Assembly (NCBI GenBank): GCA_009782825.1
Contig: WRII01000001.1
Span: forward strand, 1-64,000
Direction of reading: 5' to 3'
DNA: 64,000 nucleotides
DNA from: Peptococcaceae bacterium
GTDB lineage: Bacteria; Bacillota; Desulfitobacteriia; Desulfitobacteriales; Syntrophobotulaceae
Made by a program: the position numbers and the translations under genes. The stretch's first letter is position 1; the number at the start of each line of letters is the position of its first letter. Below are positions 1 to 7,571 of this stretch, in pieces. The notes below the pieces were generated by a model, which did not search any database, was not told where the DNA came from, and worked only from the letters and a program-made list of their open reading frames with translations.

Positions 1-280
1 CGCAAGTGGCAGTTAGGACAGATTACTCTACAAGGCCACTCGGGCCGGCTTAGAAGCGCACAATCCCATAGAATCGAGCGCGTTAAATGTTCGCCCGCTC
101 TGTGTGGCCGGCTTCAAGGAACACCCCCGTGTTCTGGAATATTCTGCTACAACAATTAATTGGTACGCCTGTCGCGGAACACTGACAAAGGCCTGCATTA
201 AATGATGTTTATGGAGTCGCAGACAGGAAATGTGACGAGAAAATGCTCATGGACGATTGAGCGGTGCTGAAAAAACTACT

Positions 281-331
281 TTACTTGTCGTAGTAATCGC
301 GGTATACTATTACCAAAGATTATTACTACGA
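281..331 (+). promoter_or_regulatory. promoter with palindromic operator upstream of padR
   Basis: A perfect 10-bp inverted repeat, TCGTAGTAAT (288-297) and ATTACTACGA (322-331), brackets a good -10 hexamer TATACT (303-308). TTACTT at 281-286 lies 16 bp upstream and could serve as the -35. A symmetric site sitting over the promoter just ahead of a PadR gene is the usual autoregulatory arrangement for that family. The palindrome is seen directly; its binding by PadR is inferred. Confidence 0.6.
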
Positions 332-365
332 TAGTCGAGGTAGTTGATTTAAAACGCCTGTATTT

Positions 366-398
<33 letters not shown>

Positions 399-425
399 GA
401 GTGTGTTGTAAGGAGGTGGTTATGT

Positions 426-755
426 GTGATCAGCAGCGATATTATTCGCGGCTATAACGATACGATTATTCTCGGCCTGCTTTTAGAAAAGGACTCCTAC
501 GGATACGAGATATCCAAAAGTATTCGGGAAATCAGTGAGGAGAAGTACATTATCAAAGAGACGACGCTCTACTCCGCCTTCAACAGAATGGAACGAAACG
601 GATACCTCCTCTCCTATCAAGGCAAGGAAACCCGAGGGCGCCCCAGAACCTACTATCGTATCACCGGCCAAGGAAAAAGCTACTATAAAATGAAGTGCGA
701 AGAGTGGGCGGTGACCACTGAAGTGATCAATAAATTTGTAAAGGAAGTGACCTGA
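426..755 (+). CDS. PadR-family transcriptional regulator
   Basis: A 109-residue winged-helix repressor of the PadR family. After the start come DIIRGYNDTIILGLLLEKDS and GYEISKSI (helices of the DNA-binding domain), the recognition region KETTLYSAFNRMERNGYL, and the wing segment GRPRTYYRITGQGK. I chose the GTG at 426 because AAGGAGGTGG lies 7-9 bases upstream and the protein then begins as PadR proteins normally do; an ATG at 369 would only add translated TATGTG repeats. It overlaps the next gene by one base (TGATG), so the two are translationally coupled. PadR regulators typically control an adjacent membrane protein or transporter, and an operator-like palindrome precedes this one. The inducer is unknown. 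Confidence 0.88.
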   Translation: MISSDIIRGYNDTIILGLLLEKDSYGYEISKSIREISEEKYIIKETTLYSAFNRMERNGYLLSYQGKETRGRPRTYYRITGQGKSYYKMKCEEWAVTTEVINKFVKEVT

Positions 756-1534
756 TGGAAACCAACACCTCAAAAACGAATCCCCAAAATTCAGATCCCA
801 AAGTTCCTCAAAGAATCATCCATCACGATGAAGCTGCAAGCTTCCTGACAATTTCTCGAAAAGCTTCTCTCCTAATAGCAGTAGGCGTTGCGCTGATCTT
901 GTTTGGCGCCTCGATTGTGGTTGGTCTTGTATGTTTTGTAGATCTTTTTGGCGGAGACGATGATTTTGCGGCTTCCCTGTCGGTTATTCCCCTACTCCTT
1001 CTTGTCATTCCTGCTGTGGGATTCTTTATTTACGCTGGACTTGGCATGGAGAAGTATAAATACATTGAGTCAGGCGAATTTGAGACGGAAGCCAGTGTTC
1101 AACACGAACTCACAAAGGAGTATGAAGAACGCAGGCCAAAATATATCATGGGAATTGTGGCCGGTGTTGGGCTTATCTTGCTGTCGGCGGTGGTCTTCAT
1201 TGCGGTTGATATTTTTGTTCCAGCATATGAGTCCTTGTCTGTATCTCTGTTATTGTGGATGATCACAGCTGCCGTCTTCATTCTCATCAGAACAGGGATG
1301 GCGGACAGCGCATATAAAAAACTTCTCGGATTGGGGGACTATGCGCCAAGTGCCCGCAGCCAAGATAAAGTCATAGGTGCTGTGGCAGCATTCGTTTGGC
1401 CGTTGGTGACATGTATCTTTCTTGTTTGGGGACTGGTCTTTCAAGGATTTCATATCGCATGGATTGTCTTCCCGATAACGGGTATTCTCTTTGGCGGGTT
1501 TGCCGGTTTGTACAGCACATTAAAGGGGAAGTAG
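755..1534 (+). CDS. multi-pass membrane protein coupled to PadR
   Basis: A 259-residue protein with a polar N-terminus of about 30 residues, two hydrophobic segments near residues 38-65 and 75-95, a charged cytoplasmic-looking stretch (residues 96-125, rich in E, K and R), and four further hydrophobic segments to the C-terminus. The layout resembles the membrane proteins often encoded with PadR regulators (permease-prefix/DUF1700-like), but I do not recognise a specific family. The start codon overlaps the padR stop codon, so the pair form one operon. No catalytic motif is visible; a role in envelope stress or drug response would be a guess from context. Confidence 0.7.
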   Translation: METNTSKTNPQNSDPKVPQRIIHHDEAASFLTISRKASLLIAVGVALILFGASIVVGLVCFVDLFGGDDDFAASLSVIPLLLLVIPAVGFFIYAGLGMEKYKYIESGEFETEASVQHELTKEYEERRPKYIMGIVAGVGLILLSAVVFIAVDIFVPAYESLSVSLLLWMITAAVFILIRTGMADSAYKKLLGLGDYAPSARSQDKVIGAVAAFVWPLVTCIFLVWGLVFQGFHIAWIVFPITGILFGGFAGLYSTLKGK

Positions 1535-1622
1535 GAAATTCTTACATTTCTTCTTTTGCCCTGTTGTTCGCCTCGGGTATAGAGTCTTCAAATACGAGTG
1601 TAACATAAATGAGGATAGGCTG

Positions 1623-2303
1623 TTATCTGCTGTTTTTGGCCAGCAGGCGCCGGATATGCAATGTCAGCTCTTTAAAGGCACTACGGGGATCAATCTCATC
1701 CAAAGTTTCAATTAATGCCGTTGTTTCTTGATCGCTGAGGCTGTCTTTTTTCCCTGCCAGGTGTGCGGATCGGCTTTTGACGATGAAGATCAAAATATCT
1801 TCTAAAGAAGCTTTCTCTGCAACCCTATTTTCAACAACTTTGCTCCTGCTGGCAAATTGTATGAAGTCCTTGTTCATCAATGTATAATTGATTTTCCCTT
1901 TTTCATTTGTATATCGGTCAATCAAAGCTTTATACTCTTCACTGTTCACCATATCAACCTTTTCGGTCTCGGTTTCAGCTACATCCTCTTGGACAGCCTC
2001 TTGACCTTCCACCTGATCCGGGGCCTCTTCAAAAACGCTTATCTTGAATTTTCCCCGGGATGTGTAAGGAAGCCCTATTGTCAGCTCTAACGCTTCGTTC
2101 ACAGCTTCATCCGGGAACAGATCTGCGTCATATTTCCCATAAGGGATTCCTTCCCCGGTTCTTCTGTCAATCGTAAAAACAGTTGAAACATCCTGGTCAA
2201 GCCTATAGATCTTGATCCCGGCCCCGCCTGAGTATAATTTTTGCTTGTACGCAATGGCGGGAATGGCCGTTAATTCTACGGCTGTGGTTCTGATAATGTT
2301 CAT
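1623..2303 (-). CDS. hypothetical protein
   Basis: An unrecognised 226-residue soluble protein. The first 90 residues look like a compact beta-rich domain (AYKQKLYSGGAGIKIYRLD, then VFTIDRRTGEGIPYGKYDAD). An acidic, glutamate-rich linker follows around residues 95-120, then a mostly helical C-terminal half ending in RRLLAKNSR. I start at the second ATG: AGGAG lies 12 bases upstream of it, whereas it directly touches the first ATG (2315). There is no signal peptide or membrane segment. The gene stands alone, convergent with the membrane protein gene ending at 1534. No function can be assigned. Confidence 0.7.
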   Translation of the reverse strand: MNIIRTTAVELTAIPAIAYKQKLYSGGAGIKIYRLDQDVSTVFTIDRRTGEGIPYGKYDADLFPDEAVNEALELTIGLPYTSRGKFKISVFEEAPDQVEGQEAVQEDVAETETEKVDMVNSEEYKALIDRYTNEKGKINYTLMNKDFIQFASRSKVVENRVAEKASLEDILIFIVKSRSAHLAGKKDSLSDQETTALIETLDEIDPRSAFKELTLHIRRLLAKNSR

Positions 2304-2546
2304 GGTGCACAACATCTCCTGTTTGGTTTGATTTTGTGAAATGCCTCAAATATGGATGAATGGGGTTTTCAGACATGCCCTAATCAAAACTAAGGCACGC
2401 TCATTGAGTATGCTCTTTAGATTGTAAGGGACACCTGAACATATGTCAAATCTTTCAAGACCCTATCTTTCAAGCCTCTACTGCCCTTTTGCTAAATCAT
2501 TGAAAAATCATCATTGCTCCAAATGATTCGCTTTGCAACAGCCCGC

Positions 2547-3797
2547 TCACACGATATGACCGTCTCCATAAATCATATATTTGCTGGTTGTCAGTTCCGG
2601 CAGCCCCATGGGGCCCCGGGCATGGAGCTTCTGGGTGCTGATGCCGATCTCGGCGCCAAAGCCGAAGCGATTGCCGTCGGTGAAACGGGTTGAGGCGTTC
2701 ACGTAGACTGCGGCGGCGTCCACTTCCTTCAGGAAGCGTTGAGCTGCCGGGTAGCTTTCGGTCAGGATGGTTTCGGAATGTTTGGTGGAATATTGGTAAA
2801 TATGATCAAGGGCTTCGTCGATATCCGTGACAGTTCTCATATTCAGGATCATATCATTGTGTTCGGTCTGCCAGTCTTGATCTGTGGCAGGCCGGGCCGC
2901 CGGAATATGTTGACGGGTCTTGGCGCAGGCACGCATTTCCACACTGCCCGCACTCAGCATGTCAGCCAGGCGGGGCAGGAAGGCGGCGGCGATGGCGTCA
3001 TCGACGAGCAGGGTTTCCAGAGCATTGCAGACGCTGGGGTAGTTGGTTTTGGCGTTGTAGACCACGGCCAGAGCTTTATCCAGGTCGGCATCGCGATGGA
3101 CAAAAGCGTGGCAGATGCCGGCGCCGGTTTCGATGACAGGCACAGTGGCATTGGTAACGACACTTTGGATCAGGCCGGCGCCGCCACGGGGGATGATGAC
3201 GTCTACATAGCCGTTCAAGCGCATGAGCTGTTCGGCATAGACGCGATCTCCGGCAGGCACAAGCTGAACTGAGGCGGAAGGCAGTCCGGCGTCGGAAATG
3301 GCTTTGGCAATGAGACGGACGAGAACCTTGTTGCTTTCGGCGGCCTCGCTGCCGCCGCGGAGCAGGCAAGCGTTGCCGGACTTGAGGCACAAAGCGGCGG
3401 CGTCAACAGTGACATTGGGGCGGGCTTCATAGATAATACCGATAACACCGAGAGGGACACTGATTTTTTCAATGCGCAGGCCGTTGGGCCGGGTCCACAT
3501 CTCTCCCCTGCCTACGGGGTCAGGCAGTTGGATAACATCGCGCACACCGTCACATATGCCGTCGATTTGTTTGGGGGTCAGGGTGAGCCGGGAGAGGAGG
3601 CTCTTTTTCAGGCCTTTTTCTTCGGCCCGTTTCACGTCAACGGCATTGGCAGTGAGAATTTCCTGAGCGTATTCTTTTAGAGTTCCGGCGATGTTGTGCA
3701 GGGCGGCGTTTTTGCCTTCTGTCCCTGCAGACATGAGGGCGCGGGCCGCTTGTTTGGCGTGCTGGCCCAGGGTTATGAGTTCGGGTTTGAATTCCAT
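2547..3797 (-). CDS. proA: glutamate-5-semialdehyde dehydrogenase (gamma-glutamyl phosphate reductase)
   Basis: ProA reduces gamma-glutamyl 5-phosphate with NADPH to glutamate-5-semialdehyde, the second step of proline synthesis in the cytoplasm. The 416-residue length is normal. Visible family features include IYEARPNVTVDAAALCLKSG in the substrate/NADP domain, the catalytic cysteine in NYPSVCNALETLL, and the C-terminal segment RFTDGNRFGFGAEIGISTQK. It is the last gene of the proline set on this strand, but separated from proB by about 2.3 kb of accessory genes. Its first 16 codons are duplicated in diverged form at 5308-5355. The start ATG has the ribosome site AAAGGAG about 10 bases upstream. 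Confidence 0.96.
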   Translation of the reverse strand: MEFKPELITLGQHAKQAARALMSAGTEGKNAALHNIAGTLKEYAQEILTANAVDVKRAEEKGLKKSLLSRLTLTPKQIDGICDGVRDVIQLPDPVGRGEMWTRPNGLRIEKISVPLGVIGIIYEARPNVTVDAAALCLKSGNACLLRGGSEAAESNKVLVRLIAKAISDAGLPSASVQLVPAGDRVYAEQLMRLNGYVDVIIPRGGAGLIQSVVTNATVPVIETGAGICHAFVHRDADLDKALAVVYNAKTNYPSVCNALETLLVDDAIAAAFLPRLADMLSAGSVEMRACAKTRQHIPAARPATDQDWQTEHNDMILNMRTVTDIDEALDHIYQYSTKHSETILTESYPAAQRFLKEVDAAAVYVNASTRFTDGNRFGFGAEIGISTQKLHARGPMGLPELTTSKYMIYGDGHIV

Positions 3798-3881
3798 GGT
3801 GCATGTCTCCTTTGTCAGAATTCTTCATTTGAGTGTACCATTGTTGCAGAGGGATTTCAATGATATTGCGATATTACGATA

Positions 3882-4646
3882 TTACGCCTCGTCAGCCACA
3901 AGTCCGCATGTATCACACTTGTAATCAACAAAAGTCTTTGTGGTCAGCTTCCAGTCTGTGCCGCACACAGGGCAGAGGGCTGGGGTCTTTGTGTACTTTC
4001 TATAATGGTATACATAGTAGTAAAAAGGAATACCGGTGGCGGATTCAAAAGCCCGGCAGATTTCCAGGCCGTTTTTGGAAAGCTGGGAATCCAGGCTATT
4101 CATCTGTCGGTATGTAGAGCGGTCAGACACTCCGCTCATAAAGAGCCGGTTGATGTTTTGGTAATCTTGCTTCCACATGAGCGCGCTGTAATACTCTTCC
4201 TCATTGAGGATGCGGGGGAGGTTATAAAGCGGAACACTGTGTCCGCATGTGCCGCAGACAACAGGGCTTTCTTCATCTGTCCAATCTGAGTACAGCATAT
4301 ACCAGAGGGGTGTTTCCGGGCAGGTGCAGGAGGCGATGACATTTAAGTTTTCGCCAATGGGTGTTATACTGAGGGCAAAAAGGGTTTTGACCTCAGCAAG
4401 GCTCTTAGCCACATAAGCGTTGTTATGGCGGCTGTCCAGGGCGTCATTTTCCGGCAAGGTTACAAAAGCTAAGTAGTTTTCGGAGGTTTTGATGAGCTTG
4501 AAGCTTCGTAAAACTTGGCCGTTCTTATACAGACAGGCTAAATAATCCCAGAGGATATTGATGGCTTCGTGTTCAATGAGGGTGTCATGTTTAGTTTTGC
4601 TTTCGAGAGGGTGAAGACGTGTGAAGGCCATCTGGAAAACGTTCAT
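3882..4646 (-). CDS. DUF2310 family zinc-ribbon protein
   Basis: A 254-residue protein that I recognise as a DUF2310-type protein (Zn-ribbon, possibly nucleic-acid binding). Two cysteine pairs, CTCPETPL and CGTCGHS, form a central metal site near residues 110-137. A second pair at the C-terminus, CPVCGTDWKL and CDTCGLVADEA, makes another zinc ribbon. Between them lies a helical region with aromatic-rich FYYYVYHYRKYTK. The function of the family is not established. It lies between the acetyltransferase gene and proA on the same strand and is not part of proline synthesis. A diverged copy of its last 12 codons survives at 6095-6135, evidence of an earlier second copy. Confidence 0.8.
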   Translation of the reverse strand: MNVFQMAFTRLHPLESKTKHDTLIEHEAINILWDYLACLYKNGQVLRSFKLIKTSENYLAFVTLPENDALDSRHNNAYVAKSLAEVKTLFALSITPIGENLNVIASCTCPETPLWYMLYSDWTDEESPVVCGTCGHSVPLYNLPRILNEEEYYSALMWKQDYQNINRLFMSGVSDRSTYRQMNSLDSQLSKNGLEICRAFESATGIPFYYYVYHYRKYTKTPALCPVCGTDWKLTTKTFVDYKCDTCGLVADEA

Positions 4647-4743
4647 TGTGCCGGGAACTCCTTTACCCTATTTGAGTTTTTGGCAGAACCTGCATGGGAA
4701 TATCTCTAATATGTCCTGAATATGTCCTGGAAAACCGGATGTT

Positions 4744-5280
4744 TTACATGGAAAATTTCGTCTTCGGATATACTTCCAGTCTACGGCTGTATCGCATTCC
4801 AATCAACGGTGTATCAATATTGATTTCTTTTTTTGTACCGTCAAAAAGGAATCCCCTCTTCTCATAAAAACGCCTTGCCCGGCTATTGGCTTCAAGCACC
4901 CAAAGAAACACTTCCTCGTGTCCCATACGTTTGAGTTCTGCAAGAGAGAATTCCATCATTTCACGGCCATACCCCTTACCCCAGAATTCGCCAAGCAGGT
5001 ACATCGCGGCAATCTCGCCTGCATTAGCTTTATCTTCATCACGGCACTTGCCCATAACGAGCCGACCAATCATCTTGCCGCTATGTTCCACATAGTAACA
5101 CGAATATTGGCCGGGTTCGCTTAAAATTCGTTGGGTGTTTTCAGCCATTTCATCAACATTCATGTTATTTAGGTATTCGTCCGAAATGATATCTTTATAT
5201 GCGGCCTGCCAACAGGCGATATGATTTTTAGCGTATTCGAGTGCGTCTTTTGGTGAGGCGCGCCGAATATGTATATCCAC
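4744..5280 (-). CDS. GNAT family N-acetyltransferase
   Basis: A GNAT acetyltransferase transferring an acetyl group from acetyl-CoA to an unknown substrate. IHIRRASPKDALEYAKNHIA is the typical beta1-alpha1 opening, followed by GEIAAMYLLGEFWGKGYGRE, which carries the acetyl-CoA pyrophosphate loop (Q/RxxGxG/A equivalent), and WVLEANSRARRFYEKRGF, the conserved strand 5-helix 4 region. I start at GTG 5280 because GGGAGG precedes it by about 9 bases and the domain starts there. An in-frame ATG at 5355 would fuse 25 extra residues, the first 16 copied from ProA (see 5308-5355). The gene is an insertion between vapC and the DUF2310 gene. Confidence 0.85.
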   Translation of the reverse strand: MDIHIRRASPKDALEYAKNHIACWQAAYKDIISDEYLNNMNVDEMAENTQRILSEPGQYSCYYVEHSGKMIGRLVMGKCRDEDKANAGEIAAMYLLGEFWGKGYGREMMEFSLAELKRMGHEEVFLWVLEANSRARRFYEKRGFLFDGTKKEINIDTPLIGMRYSRRLEVYPKTKFSM

Positions 5281-5307
5281 CGGCCTATCCCTCCCTGCCG
5301 CAGCCCG

Positions 5308-5355
5308 TTGTTTGGCCTGTTGGCCCAAGGTGATAAGCTCGGGCTTGAATTCCAT
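5308..5355 (-). repeat. duplicated 5' end of proA fused ahead of the acetyltransferase
   Basis: The first 16 codons read MEFKPELITLGQQAKQ, matching the real ProA start MEFKPELITLGQHAKQ at 3797-3750 apart from one residue, with several silent differences. Similarity stops after codon 16. The acetyltransferase/DUF2310 pair is therefore bracketed by direct repeats of the proA 5' end, as expected if the cassette arrived by duplication or recombination at the proA start. The divergence indicates that the event is not recent or that the copy came from a relative. Confidence 0.85.
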
Positions 5356-5386
5356 GGGTGTTGTCCTCCCTGTAGGGCTTAGAATT

Positions 5387-5800
5387 TTAAATGGGTAAGG
5401 ATGTAAAGACCCTTAAGTCTTTAACTTTTGCAGCCATCATATCAAAATCATGGTCGTTGTGCAAAAGCAGCAAATGATTTTCGATGGCTGTAAGCGCAAT
5501 AAGAATATCAATTGTGCTGCGCGGCGTTACCCCTTGGCGGCGCAGGTCAAAATACAACCGCGCAGCCTGCTCATATGTTGAGGCTTTTTCCGGTAAATAG
5601 TAAATTGCCTGTGTGGAAAGATAGCTCCACAACAGTTCATACTCATTTTCGTTGCGTGCGCCTTGCAAAACTTCCTGATAGGTGTAAGCTGAAATGCCAA
5701 AAGGGATTTCATGAGTGAGGATTTCCTCAAAAAGCTTAGTTTTATTATCAGTCTGACCTTTGAAAAATCCAATTATGACTGATGTATCTACTAATATCAT
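5387..5800 (-). CDS. vapC: VapC-type PIN-domain ribonuclease toxin
   Basis: A 137-residue PIN-domain protein, predicted toxin of a type II toxin-antitoxin pair that cleaves RNA. The first acidic residue is in MILVDTSVIIGFFKG (Asp5). A conserved Glu sits in YTYQEVLQGA, a central Asp in STIDILIALTAIEN, and a terminal Asp pair in LLLHNDHDFDMMA, together giving the four-acid Mg-binding site. It starts 4 bases after the end of the antitoxin gene, so the two are co-translated. The catalytic residues all appear intact, so it is probably functional. The pair sits in the proB-proA gap and may stabilise the inserted block. Confidence 0.9.
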   Translation of the reverse strand: MILVDTSVIIGFFKGQTDNKTKLFEEILTHEIPFGISAYTYQEVLQGARNENEYELLWSYLSTQAIYYLPEKASTYEQAARLYFDLRRQGVTPRSTIDILIALTAIENHLLLLHNDHDFDMMAAKVKDLRVFTSLPI

Positions 5801-5804
5801 CAGA

Positions 5805-6005
5805 TCAGCGGTCCTTTCGCAATGCTAAATAATCATAATTCTCAGCAAACTCAATTTTACCGCGTAATCCCCTTAAGTCTTTACGTGTGTGCCGTTCAAT
5901 AAATTCTTTTAGGGCCTTGGCAACAACCTCTTTTTTTGTTTTTAGGCCGGATATCTCCATTGCTTTTTGCATCATCAAGTCATCAATCATGATATTGGTT
6001 CGCAA
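5805..6005 (-). CDS. vapB: VapB-type antitoxin
   Basis: A 66-residue antitoxin: RTNIMIDDLMMQKAMEISG is a ribbon-helix-helix DNA-binding segment and KTKKEVVAKALKEFIERHTR its dimerisation helix; the tail DLRGLRGKIEFAENYDY would wrap the PIN toxin. I choose the TTG at 6005 because AAGGAGG lies just upstream at ideal spacing. Longer in-frame reading to 6074 would cross the promoter. It should bind and neutralise the downstream VapC and repress its own promoter at 6027-6055. Confidence 0.88.
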   Translation of the reverse strand: MRTNIMIDDLMMQKAMEISGLKTKKEVVAKALKEFIERHTRKDLRGLRGKIEFAENYDYLALRKDR

Positions 6006-6026
6006 TGCGCACACCTCCTTATACAC

Positions 6027-6055
6027 ATTATGATACACATGGGTGTTGGTGTCAA
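6027..6055 (-). promoter_or_regulatory. vapBC promoter
   Basis: On the minus strand there is a perfect -35 TTGACA (6055-6050), exactly 17 bases, then CATAAT (6032-6027) as the -10. Two direct copies of ATGTGTAT overlap the -10 and could be antitoxin-binding half sites. The vapB TTG start lies about 20 bases downstream. Confidence 0.75.
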
Positions 6056-6094
6056 CCTTAACACCCCTTAACACCGCAATGTTTTTTTAAAACT

Positions 6095-6150
6095 CTATGT
6101 TTCATCAGCGACAAGCCTACATGTATCACACTTATTCGGATATACTTCCA
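6095..6150 (-). pseudogene. scar of a second acetyltransferase/DUF2310 cassette
   Basis: Directly after proB (minus strand) comes TGGAAGTATATCCGAA, a 16-base exact match to codons near the end of the acetyltransferase gene (4763-4778). It joins a roughly 40-base segment encoding KCDTCRLVADE and a stop, which matches the DUF2310 C-terminus KCDTCGLVADEA. The order (acetyltransferase end, then DUF2310 end) is the same as in the intact cassette, so this looks like a copy collapsed by internal deletion. Confidence 0.75.
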
Positions 6151-6152
6151 TT

Positions 6153-7256
6153 TTAAAAAACAGTCATATTATCGCAATGAACAACTTCCCCGCTGGTGAG
6201 GTCGGAGAACCTTTGCAGAACCTCGTTGGTATGTAAGCCGATGACGTCGTTGATTTCCTGGCTGCTGAGTTCGGCCAGGCCCCGGGCCACTTCTTCTCCT
6301 TCTGGGCCGACAATGCGGACGGGTTCTTTGCGTTCCCAGGATCCTTCAATTCCTATGATCCCTGAAGCCAGGAGGCTGGCGCCTCTTTGTTTGAGGGCGC
6401 GTTTGGCTCCGGCGTCTATGGCAATGTGGCCGTAGGTCAAGGCGCCGTAAGTCAGCCAGCCTTTGCGTCCGGTGAGTTTGCGGGGTGGGCTGACAAAATA
6501 GGTGCCCCGGGGCCACTGCTCCTGAAGGATGCTGGTCAGGTTTTCAATGTGTTCGAAGGAGGTGACAAAGGAGGGGACGCCCAGGTTGGCTGCTATTTCA
6601 GCGGCTTTGATTTTGGTGATCATGCCTCCGGTGCCAATGGCGGAGCCTTGACCGTCCGCCAGTTTTTTAACGCCGGCGATGTCTTCGACCCGGTCGAGAT
6701 GTTGGGCGTCTTTGTGTTTTTTGGGGTTGGCGGTGTAGAGACCGTCTACGTCTGTGAGCATGATCAGAAGATCGGCTTGGAGCATACCGGCTACGAGGGC
6801 TGAAAGGCGGTCGTTGTCGCCGAAGCAGAGTTCGTCGATGACGACAGTGTCGTTTTCGTTGATGATGGGGATGACGCCCATTTTGAGAAGTTTGTTGATG
6901 GTGTTTTGGGCGTTGCGATAGTGGGCGGCTTCGCCAATGTCCATGGGAGAAAGCAGGATTTGGGCGCCTGTTTGCTCGTATTTGGAAAAGAAGTACGAGT
7001 ATTTTTCGATGAGGATGCCCTGCCCGACGGCGGCCAGGGCTTGACGCCCGATGAGGTCGTGAGGGCGCTGGGTCATTTTGAGGGCGCCCATGCCGGCAGC
7101 CACGGCGCCTGAGGAGACGAGGATGCATTCGGCGCCGCCTTCCCGGAAGGCGCTGAGGGTATAGGCGAGGCGGTCGAGAATGACGCCGCTGAGGCCTCCT
7201 GTTGGGGAGGCGAGGCTGTTGCTGCCGATTTTGAGGACGATGCGTTTGAGGGGCAT
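6153..7256 (-). CDS. proB: glutamate 5-kinase
   Basis: ProB phosphorylates glutamate with ATP to gamma-glutamyl phosphate, the committed and feedback-inhibited step of proline synthesis. The 367-residue protein has the amino-acid-kinase domain (RIVLKIGSNSLASP at the start, then LVSSGAVAAGM, IINENDTVV, and FGDNDRLSALVA for nucleotide and substrate binding). A C-terminal PUA domain from about residue 280 (AIDAGAKRALKQRGASLLAS) is typical of proline-regulated enzymes. It lies downstream of proC on the same strand, with a small membrane-protein gene between. In most relatives proA follows directly; here vapBC and two other genes intervene. Confidence 0.96.
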   Translation of the reverse strand: MPLKRIVLKIGSNSLASPTGGLSGVILDRLAYTLSAFREGGAECILVSSGAVAAGMGALKMTQRPHDLIGRQALAAVGQGILIEKYSYFFSKYEQTGAQILLSPMDIGEAAHYRNAQNTINKLLKMGVIPIINENDTVVIDELCFGDNDRLSALVAGMLQADLLIMLTDVDGLYTANPKKHKDAQHLDRVEDIAGVKKLADGQGSAIGTGGMITKIKAAEIAANLGVPSFVTSFEHIENLTSILQEQWPRGTYFVSPPRKLTGRKGWLTYGALTYGHIAIDAGAKRALKQRGASLLASGIIGIEGSWERKEPVRIVGPEGEEVARGLAELSSQEINDVIGLHTNEVLQRFSDLTSGEVVHCDNMTVF

Positions 7257-7301
7257 GGGGTGGTCTCCTTGAGTGTGAGATTTATGGTGTATACGAAATA
7301 C

Positions 7302-7481
7302 TCAAAAGCCGTATGTGAGGATATAATAGATAATGTAAATCCAACCCAGGAAACCATGAAAAAGCATCCAGGGAATTGAATGCCATGATGTGAATGAGAT
7401 GATCATAGCGATAACGCTGCCGATCCCAAAGGTTCCAATGCCACAGCCGCAACCCTTGCTTCGATTGTTTTCATGAGTCAT
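7302..7481 (-). CDS. small membrane protein between proC and proB
   Basis: A 59-residue reading frame. It begins MTHENNRSKGCGCGIGTFGI, a short polar Cys/Gly segment, and continues as one or two hydrophobic, aromatic helices (SVIAMIISF, then MLFHGFLGWIYIIYYILTYG). A purine-rich GGGAGGG lies about 10 bases before the ATG. It fills an otherwise unexplained gap in the proline gene set. The composition is strongly protein-like (Trp/Tyr/Phe membrane helix). I do not recognise a family, so no function is proposed. Confidence 0.6.
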   Translation of the reverse strand: MTHENNRSKGCGCGIGTFGIGSVIAMIISFTSWHSIPWMLFHGFLGWIYIIYYILTYGF

Positions 7482-7571
7482 AGGTGTTCATCCCTCCCCT
7501 TTCTCTATCATACACTGCTCTGTAATCTACTGTGTCTGTTGAGACTATTCTACCATAAATTATGTGTTTTC

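Noticed and set aside
1-280. Gene or RNA upstream of padR
   Set aside because: No open frame with a ribosome site and no tRNA or rRNA signature; only a short CGCAAGTGG resemblance to the dispersed repeat at the very edge.
2739-3272. Long plus-strand frame opposite proA
   Set aside because: It is antisense to a conserved proA sequence and shows no protein-family features or ribosome site; a shadow frame of a GC-rich third-position gene.
5281-5355. A true ProA-acetyltransferase fusion protein
   Set aside because: Only 16 codons of proA are present, similarity then stops, and the acetyltransferase has its own GTG with a good ribosome site; duplication scar is more likely.
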